A stretch of 28,929 nucleotides of DNA from Streptomyces sp. NRRL B-1347 (GTDB lineage: Bacteria; Actinomycetota; Actinomycetes; Streptomycetales; Streptomycetaceae): contig NZ_JOJM01000084.1 of assembly GCF_000720325.1 (NCBI RefSeq), positions 1 through 28,929 on the forward strand, in the 5' to 3' direction. Shown one piece after another: positions 1 through 6,192 of the stretch. The position numbers were made by a program, and so were the translations under genes. Position 1 is the stretch's first letter. Every line of letters begins with the position of its first letter. The notes under the pieces are model-generated. The model ran no database searches, had not been told where the DNA came from, and saw nothing but the letters and a program-made list of their open reading frames with translations.

Positions 1-49
1 GATGGTACTGCAGGGGGGACCCTGTGGGAGAGTAGGACGCCGCCGAACT
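1..49 (+). rRNA. rrf: 5S ribosomal RNA, 3' end only
   Basis: The first ~49 bases read as the conserved 3' part of a bacterial 5S rRNA: the GATGGTACTG block, the GGGAGAGTAGG block and the closing CGCCGAAC. The 5' two thirds lie outside the window, so this is the end of an rRNA operon transcribed left to right. A strong rho-independent terminator follows within 15 bases, as expected for an rrn operon end. The exact 3' end cannot be fixed to the base from sequence alone. Confidence 0.9.
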
Positions 50-61
50 AATTGTGATGGG

Positions 62-92
62 AAACCCCCGTGCCTTTGGGCACGGGGGTTTT
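62..92 (+). terminator. rRNA operon terminator
   Basis: A perfect 10-bp stem, CCCCCGTGCC at 65-74 and GGCACGGGGG at 79-88, has a 4-base loop. An A run precedes it (62-64) and a T run follows (89-92), so it is a classical intrinsic terminator. It directly follows the 5S rRNA. Confidence 0.9.
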
Positions 93-112
93 CTGCGTTT
101 AGGGTCGAACCA
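76..112 (+). promoter_or_regulatory. candidate promoter for the HAD gene, leaderless start
   Basis: TAGGGT at 100-105 fits the Streptomyces vegetative -10 pattern TAGRRT. TTGGGC at 76-81 lies 18 bp upstream as a moderate -35. Transcription would start about 7 bases past the -10, which is the A of the ATG at 112. The -35 falls in the loop and 3' arm of the rRNA terminator. This is inferred from sequence only. Confidence 0.45.
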
Positions 113-762
113 TGCGATACGACCTTGTCATCTTCGACAACGACGGCGTCCTGGTGGACAGCGAGCCGCTCTCCAATACGCTCCTTGCCGCATATCTGAC
201 CGAGCTCGGGCACCCCACCACATACGAAGAATCCCTGCGCGACTACATGGGCGCCGCGATGCACCGCGTACACGACACCATTTTCGAGCGGTCGGGGCAG
301 CGCCTTCCGGATGACTTCGACGAGATCTTTCACGGGCGGGTCTTCGCGGCCTTCGAGCGGGAACTGGAACCCATGGCCGGGGCCTTCGAAGTGCTGGAGA
401 AGCTGACCGCCGACGGAATCGCGTACTGTCTCGCTTCCTCGGGGAGCCACGAGCGGATCCGGGTCGGGCACCGGAAGACCGGGCTCGACACATGGTTCGG
501 CCAAGAGCGCGTCTTCAGCTCCCAGGACGTGGGGCGGGGAAAGCCGGCACCGGACCTGTTCCTGCACGCGGCCGAGCGGATGGGAGTCGCGCCGGAGCGG
601 TGCGTCGTCGTGGAGGACAGCCCCCTCGGAGTGCAGGCCGCCACAGCGGCCGGGATGGACGTCTACGGGTTCACGGCCATGACCCCGGCCGAGCGCCTGA
701 CCGGGGCCACCCGGCTCTTCGGGGACCTGAGGGAGCTGACCGCGCTCCTCAGCGAAAGTTGA
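112..762 (+). CDS. HAD-superfamily hydrolase (subfamily IA, beta-phosphoglucomutase-like)
   Basis: The 216-residue protein has the HAD IA signature. Motif I is FDNDGVLVDSEP with nucleophile D9 and acid/base D11, an alpha-helical cap follows, motif II is LASSG, the motif III lysine sits in GKPAPD, and motif IV is VVVEDSPLG. The family consists of cytoplasmic Mg-dependent phosphatases and phosphomutases acting on sugar phosphates or similar small molecules; the substrate cannot be read from sequence. The ATG lies only 20 bases after the rRNA terminator and no convincing Shine-Dalgarno precedes it, which fits a leaderless message from the TAGGGT -10 box. An MFS gene follows 50 bases downstream on the same strand. 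Confidence 0.85.
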   Translation: MRYDLVIFDNDGVLVDSEPLSNTLLAAYLTELGHPTTYEESLRDYMGAAMHRVHDTIFERSGQRLPDDFDEIFHGRVFAAFERELEPMAGAFEVLEKLTADGIAYCLASSGSHERIRVGHRKTGLDTWFGQERVFSSQDVGRGKPAPDLFLHAAERMGVAPERCVVVEDSPLGVQAATAAGMDVYGFTAMTPAERLTGATRLFGDLRELTALLSES

Positions 763-774
763 TGGGTGATCTAT

Positions 775-788
775 CTACCCAGCGGTAG
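775..788. promoter_or_regulatory. palindrome upstream of MFS gene (possible TetR-type operator)
   Basis: CTACC (775-779) and GGTAG (784-788) form a perfect inverted repeat with a 4-base spacer, centred about 31 bases before the MFS start. The CTACCnnnnGGTAG form resembles operators of many actinobacterial TetR repressors. No TetR gene is present in the window, so the regulator is unknown. Confidence 0.35.
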
Positions 789-812
789 CGCTCGGGCATA
801 CGCTTCGCGGTC

Positions 813-2069
813 ATGACGGAGACGCTGCGGCGGGGCAGGGCCTCACTCGCGTTCGGCTTCCTGGTGCAGGGCGTCGCGTTCGCGCTCCTTGTGACGCGGA
901 TACCGGCGCTGCAGGACCAGTACGGGATATCAGACGGGCTGCTGCCGGTCTTCCTCGCGGGTGTGCCCGTGCTGGCCGGAGCGGGAAGCGTGGGGGCCGA
1001 GCGGCTCGTGCGGCGTGTGCGGCCCAGCCGGGTGATGCGGTGGTCGCAGCCCGCGGCCCTGCTCGCGCTGCTCGGAGCGGGGGCGGGCGACGCGATGTGG
1101 GAGATCGCCGTGGCGCTCGCGGCGTTCGGAGTCGCGGTGGGAGCGCTCGACGCCTCGATGAACATGCTCGGGGTGAGCCTCCAGCGGACCTACGGACGCA
1201 GCATCATGCTCAGCTTCCACGCGGCGTACAGCCTGGGCGGCATCGCCGGGGCCTCGCTCGCGTGGGCCGGCGCGCACTGGGACCTGTCGCTGTTCGTGCT
1301 GTACCTGCCGGTCGTCGTGGTGCTGCTGCCCGCCGCGTTCCTGGGCAGTTGGTGGTACGTCGACGACGTGCGCGGCCGCGGGGACGAGGGGGCGGACGGC
1401 GGTCCGGAGGGGCAGGACGTCCGGGGCGACAGCGGTGAGCGCACTGGTGGCGTGGTCGTTTTTCGGACGCTGTTGCCGCTGTGCCTGGTGATGGCATTTG
1501 CGTACATCGGGGATTCGACCGTCTCCAACTGGGGCGCCAAATACCTCCAGGACGTGCTGGGGAGCTCCGAGCAGCTGTCGACGGTCCCGTACAACGTGTA
1601 CATGGTGATGACCCTGGTGGGGCGGGCAGTTGGGGACCTGGGGGTGCGGCGGCTCGGGGCGGTGACCGTGGTGCGGGCCGGGGCCGTGTTGGCCGCGGCG
1701 GGCTTCGGTGTGGTGGCCGTGGCCCCCGGGGCGTGGGTGGGGGTCGGTGGATTCACATTGCTGGGGCTCGGGCTGTGCGTGATCGTGCCGCAGACGTTCG
1801 CGGCGGCGGGGCGGCTGTTCCCGGGCGCCTCGGACGTGGCCGTCGCACGGCTCAACATCTTCAACTATGTGGGATTCCTGGTCGGTTCGCCGCTGGTGGG
1901 AGCCCTTGGGGACGCGTGGAACTATCGCGGCGCGATGGTCGTTCCCATGGTGTTGGTGCTTGTGATCCTGCGGTACGCCCGGTCGTTCGCCCCCGGACCG
2001 GACAGATACGGTGACGGACATGAGCGGGCGCGCACAGCTGATGTGGGACGAAGCGGTAACGGGCTATGA
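813..2069 (+). CDS. major facilitator superfamily transporter
   Basis: This 418-residue protein has repeated hydrophobic helices consistent with a 12-TM MFS permease. There are six in the first ~180 residues, a charged Gly/Asp-rich cytoplasmic loop near 190-215, then a second set. The region MNMLGVSLQRTYGRS followed by a histidine-containing helix resembles the YbjJ-like branch of MFS transporters seen in many Streptomyces. Its role would be proton-driven uptake or efflux of a small molecule; the substrate is unknown. The ATG is the first in frame and has no strong ribosome binding site. Its 3' end overlaps the acuC start region by 50-59 bases. A palindrome 24 bases upstream of the start may be a repressor site. 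Confidence 0.8.
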   Translation: MTETLRRGRASLAFGFLVQGVAFALLVTRIPALQDQYGISDGLLPVFLAGVPVLAGAGSVGAERLVRRVRPSRVMRWSQPAALLALLGAGAGDAMWEIAVALAAFGVAVGALDASMNMLGVSLQRTYGRSIMLSFHAAYSLGGIAGASLAWAGAHWDLSLFVLYLPVVVVLLPAAFLGSWWYVDDVRGRGDEGADGGPEGQDVRGDSGERTGGVVVFRTLLPLCLVMAFAYIGDSTVSNWGAKYLQDVLGSSEQLSTVPYNVYMVMTLVGRAVGDLGVRRLGAVTVVRAGAVLAAAGFGVVAVAPGAWVGVGGFTLLGLGLCVIVPQTFAAAGRLFPGASDVAVARLNIFNYVGFLVGSPLVGALGDAWNYRGAMVVPMVLVLVILRYARSFAPGPDRYGDGHERARTADVGRSGNGL

Positions 2070-3192
2070 CTTCGGTCCAGAACACCCCATGGACCCGGTC
2101 CGGCTCGCCCTGACCAGGAGCCTGATCGGCGCCTTCGGGCTCGACCGGGAGCTGGACGTCGTCGCGGCGAAGCGTGCCGGTGAGTCGACGCTGGGCCTCG
2201 TCCACCGCGAGGACTATGTGGCGGCGGTGAAGGCTGCCTCCGCCGATCCGGCATCGGCCCACGGGGAGTACGGCCTCGGCACGGAGGACGTGCCCGCGTT
2301 CGCCGGGATGCACGACGTGTCCGCGCTGATCGCCGGGCAGTCGGTCGGTGCCGCGGAGGCCGTGTGGCACGGCGAGGCGCTGCACGCGGTGAACTTCGCG
2401 GGCGGGCTGCACCATGCCATGCCGGGCGCGGCCTCGGGCTTCTGTGTGTACAACGACGCCGCGCTGGCCATCGCGCGCCTCCTGGAGCTGGGGGCCGAGC
2501 GCGTCGCCTACGTGGACGTGGACGTGCACCACGGGGACGGGGTGCAGGCCGCGTTCTGGGACGACCCACGGGTCCTGACGATCTCCCTGCACGAGCATCC
2601 CCGGACGCTGTTCCCGCAGACCGGGTGGCCGGAGGAGACGGGCGGCGGGGCGGCGCCCGGCAGCGCGGTGAACGTGGCGCTGCCCGCGGGCACGGGGGAC
2701 GAGGGCTGGGTGCGGTCGTTCCACGCGGTGGTGCCGGAGCTGCTCGCGGAGTTCCGGCCGCAGGTCCTGGTGACGCAGCACGGCGCCGATACGCACTTCG
2801 AGGACCCGTTGGCGCACCTGGCGGTGTCGCTGGACGCGCAGCGGGCGGTGCAGGTCGCGTGCCACTCGCTGGCGCACGAGTACGCGCAAGGGCGCTGGGT
2901 GGCCCTCGGGGGCGGCGGGTACGCGGTGGTGGACGTGGTGCCGCGCTCCTGGACGCACCTGGTGGGCGTGGCGGCGGGGCGCGAGGTCGACCCTTCGTCG
3001 GGGGTACCGGAGGAGTGGGGGCGGGAGGTGTTCGCGCGGGCGCGGGTGCTCGCTCCGGGGCGGATGACGGACGGCCGGTGGCCGGTGCGGTGGCGGGGGT
3101 GGGACGAGGGGTACGACCCCGCCGATCGCGTGGATCAAGCCGTGTTGGCGGCTCGGCGGGCGGTGTTCCCGCTGCGGGGGCTGCTCGCCTGA
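2020..3192 (+). CDS. acuC: AcuC-type class I histone deacetylase family protein
   Basis: The 390-residue protein has the whole HDAC/AcuC fold signature. From the ATG at 2020 there is a His pair H131-H132, the zinc-binding block DVDVHHGDG (D168, H170), a second zinc Asp at D257 in HGADTHFED, and the GGGGY active-site tyrosine loop. In Bacillus AcuC deacetylates acetyl-CoA synthetase, and this protein probably acts as a cytoplasmic lysine deacetylase or related amidohydrolase. An in-frame GTG at 2011 would add three residues. Either start lies inside the 3' end of the MFS gene, giving an unusual 50-59 base overlap that suggests translational coupling. Family assignment is firm; the in vivo substrate is inferred. 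Confidence 0.88.
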   Translation: MSGRAQLMWDEAVTGYDFGPEHPMDPVRLALTRSLIGAFGLDRELDVVAAKRAGESTLGLVHREDYVAAVKAASADPASAHGEYGLGTEDVPAFAGMHDVSALIAGQSVGAAEAVWHGEALHAVNFAGGLHHAMPGAASGFCVYNDAALAIARLLELGAERVAYVDVDVHHGDGVQAAFWDDPRVLTISLHEHPRTLFPQTGWPEETGGGAAPGSAVNVALPAGTGDEGWVRSFHAVVPELLAEFRPQVLVTQHGADTHFEDPLAHLAVSLDAQRAVQVACHSLAHEYAQGRWVALGGGGYAVVDVVPRSWTHLVGVAAGREVDPSSGVPEEWGREVFARARVLAPGRMTDGRWPVRWRGWDEGYDPADRVDQAVLAARRAVFPLRGLLA

Positions 3193-3244
3193 GGCGCTCG
3201 CGGGTGCGCCCCGCTCCCGGCGCCCCGTATTCGGCGCTCCGTGT

Positions 3245-3270
3245 CTCGTCCTCAACGGCGGACGGGCTGG
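3245..3270 (-). repeat. Streptomyces intergenic repeat, inverted copy
   Basis: Read on the minus strand this is AGCCCGTCCGCCGTTGAGGA-CGAG, a variant of a GC-rich sequence found between many Streptomyces genes. Two direct copies of the same family occur at 10315-10340 and 10398-10423. It fills part of the 180-base gap after acuC and argues that the next gene starts downstream of it. Confidence 0.55.
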
Positions 3271-3372
3271 AGGGTACCTCCGGAGTGCCCGGGCGTAGGG
3301 GTGTTAGCCCAACTGTGCGGTGTTTTCGGGGTTTTCGTGGTGACGTTGGTGGGGGTGCGGCAGCATCGGGGC

Positions 3373-4188
3373 GTGTTGAGCACCGGAGCGTTGCGCGCGC
3401 ATTTGCTGGCGGCCCGGCTCGCCGGGCCCGTGGCCACGTCGCGGGAGGAGAGCCTGCGGAGTTACCGGCTCTTCGCCGCCCGGGATCCGCGGATACTGCT
3501 GGGGCTCGATCCCGAATGGTCCTGGGGCACCGGCGACTTGCTGCGGCTCATGGCCGACAAGTGCGGGGTGTCCGGCGACCCCCGGCACACTACGGGGGCC
3601 GATGTCATCGACCCGGAGCGGACGTTGGCGGCCCTTGACGCGTTCGCCGAGCGGCTGGCGGAAGCGGCCCGGCGGCGGGTTCCCGTGCTGCTCGGGACGG
3701 GGCACCCGCATCGACTCCTTGGGTTCTACGCCGCGTTGGCCGATGCCCTGTCGGCGGCCGGCTGCCAGGTCCTCACCCCTGCGCAGGGTTGCCGTGTCGA
3801 CATAACGACCCGGTTCGGCCTACGCACGTACAACCTTGACTACGTACAAGGTGTCGCGCTGGTGCGCGAACCCGGCGTGCGTCCCACCGGGAGTGAGACC
3901 GGCGCACACAGCCACTCGCCCTTGCCGGTTCGACGGGCTCTCGGGGCCCAGGCGGAGTCCGGGGGGCCCCTGCCCGAGCTGGTCATCGGGGACCACGGAT
4001 GGGTCTGCGGAGCAGGTCAGCTGGGGTTTGAGGCGATCGGTCTGGCGGATACGGACGATCCGGCCCTGTTCGTCGGAGAGGCCGAGGGGCGAGTGTCCGT
4101 CGTCGTTCCGCTTGATGACGCTGTGCGGTCTGATTACTACCGACCGCTTACTCGCTATGTACTCAATCGAGCGTGTCTGTCACAGTAA
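3373..4188 (+). CDS. putative phosphatase (PF15698-like)
   Basis: From the GTG at 3373 the product is 271 residues. It resembles proteins annotated simply as phosphatase in Streptomyces (Pfam Phosphatase family, PF15698). Visible features are a GLDPEWSWGTGD segment, a VLLGTGHPHRLLG block with paired His/Gly typical of a phosphate-handling loop, and VIGDHGWVCGAGQLG near the C-terminus. No signal peptide or membrane helix is seen. The frame stays open upstream to 3241, but that part covers an intergenic repeat and has poor codon bias, so 3373 is preferred. The ribosome binding site is weak. Family recall is moderate and the substrate is unknown. It ends about 100 bases before the small HTH gene. 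Confidence 0.6.
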   Translation: MLSTGALRAHLLAARLAGPVATSREESLRSYRLFAARDPRILLGLDPEWSWGTGDLLRLMADKCGVSGDPRHTTGADVIDPERTLAALDAFAERLAEAARRRVPVLLGTGHPHRLLGFYAALADALSAAGCQVLTPAQGCRVDITTRFGLRTYNLDYVQGVALVREPGVRPTGSETGAHSHSPLPVRRALGAQAESGGPLPELVIGDHGWVCGAGQLGFEAIGLADTDDPALFVGEAEGRVSVVVPLDDAVRSDYYRPLTRYVLNRACLSQ

Positions 4189-4232
4189 ACGGCCGATGGC
4201 AGCTCCTCTTCCCCACTCGCATCACCCGCCCC

Positions 4233-4270
4233 TACTCTGGGGAGTGAGCGCACAGCGACGAGGAGTCACC
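4233..4270 (+). promoter_or_regulatory. candidate BldD-type operator and promoter of the bdtA-like gene
   Basis: AGTGA at 4243-4247 and TCACC at 4266-4270 match the AGTGA-(n)-TCACC half-site pair reported for early BldD targets including bdtA (from memory); here the spacing is 18 bases. A TACTCT possible -10 (4233-4238) overlaps a second palindrome ACTC-TGGG-GAGT (4234-4245). A repressor here would block transcription start. The site is inferred. Confidence 0.45.
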
Positions 4271-4317
4271 GGAAGGGGAAGCCGGTGCGCGTCATGTGCG
4301 GAAGGTTCAGGTGTGTC

Positions 4318-4527
4318 ATGGCTGCTGACCAGAGGCCTCTCAGCGAGGTTGCGTTCCTGACCGTGGCGGAGGTCGCCGCGGTGATGCGAGTCTCGAAGAT
4401 GACCGTGTACCGGCTGGTGCACAGCGGTCATCTGCCCGCAATCCGGGTCGGAAGGTCCTTCCGAGTGCCCGAGAACGCGGTTCACGAGTACCTTCGCGAC
4501 TCATACGTGGGGGTGGAGACGGCCTGA
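4318..4527 (+). CDS. bdtA: small excisionase/BldC-type helix-turn-helix DNA-binding protein (BdtA-like)
   Basis: From the ATG at 4318 the product is 69 residues and is almost entirely one winged-helix MerR/excisionase-type (HTH_17) domain. The sequence LTVAEVAAVMRVSKMTVYRL is helix-turn-helix, followed by a short wing with IRVGRSFRVPENAV. It should bind DNA as a small protein without an effector domain. It matches what I recall of BdtA of Streptomyces, named as a BldD target, and M. tuberculosis has a comparable small HTH gene in the same neighbourhood. In-frame starts upstream are GTG 4285, which has a good GGAAGGGG site 6 bases before it, and ATG 4294, so the protein could be up to 80 residues. 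The bS22 gene follows about 130 bases later. Confidence 0.75.
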   Translation: MAADQRPLSEVAFLTVAEVAAVMRVSKMTVYRLVHSGHLPAIRVGRSFRVPENAVHEYLRDSYVGVETA

Positions 4528-4541
4528 TCGACATCTCTCGA

Positions 4542-4571
4542 TTACAGGCTCGGCGAACGGGCGGGTAGGCT
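4542..4571 (+). promoter_or_regulatory. candidate vegetative promoter for the bS22-like gene
   Basis: TAGGCT at 4566-4571 fits the TAGRRT-type -10 in five of six positions. TTACAG at 4542-4547 is a weak -35 with an 18-bp spacer. The leader would be about 80 bases and holds a CCCCGC-TGAC-GCGGGG hairpin at 4616-4631, which could be a terminator for the upstream gene or a leader structure. Confidence 0.35.
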
Positions 4572-4659
4572 TGGCCGACGTAGGTCGTGTGGGCCCAGAC
4601 GCCCCGCACCAATATCCCCGCTGACGCGGGGGTGATCCGAGAAGTGAGCGAGGGTAGTC

Positions 4660-4758
4660 GTGGGCTCTGTTATCAAGAAGCGGCGTAAGCGGATGGCCAA
4701 GAAGAAGCACCGCAAGCTGCTGAAGCGCACGCGCGTTCAGCGTCGCAACAAGAAGTAA
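4660..4758 (+). CDS. 32-residue very basic protein, bS22 / AURKAIP1-COX24 family
   Basis: The GTG at 4660 opens a 32-codon gene encoding [20 protein letters not shown] and then [12 protein letters not shown]. It is nearly identical in character to the ~33-residue protein encoded beside the same small HTH gene in mycobacteria. That protein was identified as the extra small-subunit protein bS22 in mycobacterial ribosomes and belongs to the AURKAIP1/COX24 family. More than half the residues are Lys or Arg, as expected for a protein buried in rRNA. A strong GAGGG Shine-Dalgarno lies 5 bases before the start and a strong terminator follows 33 bases after the stop. Genes this short are easily missed in annotation. 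Confidence 0.88.
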   Translation: MGSVIKKRRKRMAKKKHRKLLKRTRVQRRNKK

Positions 4759-4791
4759 GCGGCTGCTGAGGCGCGAGCCAGCGCACGTACT

Positions 4792-4823
4792 GAAGCCCTC
4801 CCGTCGTCCGACGGGAGGGCTTC
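4792..4823 (+). terminator. intrinsic terminator after the bS22-like gene
   Basis: A perfect 14-bp stem, GAAGCCCTCCCGTC at 4792-4805 and GACGGGAGGGCTTC at 4810-4823, has a 4-base loop. It has no long T run, which is usual for Streptomyces terminators. Confidence 0.8.
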
Positions 4824-5074
4824 GGTGCGTTCAGAGGTCTCTCATAAGGGATTCAACTGTTCAAAGTCGGGCGAACGGCTTGATCTCTACGAAGTCGTGT
4901 GGCCGTCGTCACTTCACGCAGCTCGCAGTCATCACAGCGCAACGTCAACCCGCTAGCGTTGGCCACGCACGTAACGCGAGGCCGGACGCACCGTGATGCC
5001 TGAAGAGGCCGAAGCGCGGTACGCGGCCCGCAGCAACCGAAGCAACGCGGGGCTGGGGAAAGGCGGCGCTGATC
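4824..5074 (+). other. intergenic region before the SDR gene
   Basis: This 250-base stretch is less GC-rich than its surroundings. It contains a TAGCGT possible -10 at 4954-4959 without a clear -35, and a GTG/ATG pair at 4993/4996 that opens a different reading frame. I see no convincing gene in it; it probably holds the promoter and leader of the SDR-acyltransferase operon. Confidence 0.4.
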
Positions 5075-6178
5075 TTGGGCAAGGTCGTGCTCGTGACCGG
5101 GGTGGCCCGGCAGCTAGGCGGCAGGTTCGTCCGGCGCGTTCAGCGCGATCCCGAGGTCGAGCGGGTGGTCGCCGTCGACGCGATCCCGCCCGAGCACCAT
5201 CTGGGCGGCGCCGACTTCGTCCAGGCCGACATCCGGCAGCCCACGATCACCCGGGTGCTCGCCGAGCACGCCGTGGACACGGTGGTGCACATGGACGTCA
5301 CGGGCACCGCGCTCGCCGGCGGCAGCCGCGGCTCGGTCAAGGAGACCAACGTCATCGGCACCATGCAGCTGCTCGGCGCCTGCCAGAAGTCGCCGACGGT
5401 CAGGCGCCTGGTGGTGAAGTCGAGTACGAACGTGTACGGCTCGGCGCCGCGCGATCCGGCGATCTTCACCGAGACCACCCCGCCCAAGTCGCTGCCGAGC
5501 GGTGGCTTCGCCAAGGACACCGTCGAGGTCGAGGGCTATGTACGGGGCTTCGCGCGCCGCCGCCCCGACGTCGCGGTGTGCGTCCTGCGGTTCGCGAACA
5601 TCCTCGGCCCGGCCGCGGACTCGCCGCTCGCCGAGTACTTCTCGCTGCCGGTCCTGCCGACGGTCCTCGGCTACGACCCGCGGCTGCAGTTCGTCCACGA
5701 GGACGATGTGATCGAGGTGCTGCGCCTCGCCTCGCACGATCCGGCGCGTGGCACGCTCAACAGCGGCACCTTCAACATCGCGGGTGACGGGCTGCTGCTG
5801 CTCTCGCAGTGCGCGCGCCGCCTGGGCCGTCCGACGCTGCCCGTGTTCCTGCCCGCCGTCACCTGGGTGGGCACCGCGCTGCGCACGCTCGGCGTCACGG
5901 ACTTCTCGCGCGAGCAGATCCGGCTGCTCACCCACGGCCGGGTCGTGGCCACGCGGCAGATGCGCGAGACACTGGGGTTCAAGCCGAAGTACACGACCGC
6001 GGAGACCTTCGCGGACTTCGTACGCAGCCGGGGTCCCGGGCTGCTGCCTCCGGACGCGCTCGCGGCGGCCGTCGACAAGGTCGCGGCACTGCCGTTCGCG
6101 AGCGGCGGTCCGGAGCGCGGTGCCCCCGTGGGCGCCGGACGCGAAGCCGACGACAGTGCCCACCACAGCGCCAACTGA
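5075..6178 (+). CDS. SDR-family NAD-dependent epimerase/dehydratase-like protein, probably lacking the catalytic Tyr
   Basis: From the TTG at 5075 the product is 367 residues with an N-terminal Rossmann motif VTGVARQLGG and the extended-SDR block VVKSSTNVYG (S116-S117). The usual YxxxK is altered: the lysine is present (K147 in FAKDTVEVE), but the residue four before it is glycine, not tyrosine. The ILGP and FVHEDDV blocks typical of GalE-like enzymes follow. It is the positional counterpart of the M. tuberculosis gene named galE2 next to hemA. It may bind NAD without ordinary epimerase chemistry. A GGGGAAAGG site lies ~12 bases before the TTG. Its stop overlaps the ribosome binding site of the acyltransferase gene, so the two are an operon. 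Confidence 0.82.
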   Translation: MGKVVLVTGVARQLGGRFVRRVQRDPEVERVVAVDAIPPEHHLGGADFVQADIRQPTITRVLAEHAVDTVVHMDVTGTALAGGSRGSVKETNVIGTMQLLGACQKSPTVRRLVVKSSTNVYGSAPRDPAIFTETTPPKSLPSGGFAKDTVEVEGYVRGFARRRPDVAVCVLRFANILGPAADSPLAEYFSLPVLPTVLGYDPRLQFVHEDDVIEVLRLASHDPARGTLNSGTFNIAGDGLLLLSQCARRLGRPTLPVFLPAVTWVGTALRTLGVTDFSREQIRLLTHGRVVATRQMRETLGFKPKYTTAETFADFVRSRGPGLLPPDALAAAVDKVAALPFASGGPERGAPVGAGREADDSAHHSAN

Positions 6179-6192
6179 GGAGATCGTCAACG

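Noticed and set aside
3241..3372. N-terminal extension of the PF15698-like phosphatase from 3241
   Set aside because: The extension covers a common intergenic repeat in inverted orientation and shows no protein-family pattern. The GTG at 3373 fits better.
4970..4998. CGTAAC at 4970-4975 as a second sigma-BldN -35
   Set aside because: At the proper 17-bp spacing the -10 position reads GTGATG, not CGTTGA, so the match is one hexamer only.
4993..5787. Alternative frame starting GTG/ATG at 4993/4996 running into the SDR gene
   Set aside because: It reads as Arg/Gly/Ala-rich out-of-frame sequence over a well-conserved SDR protein and matches no family.
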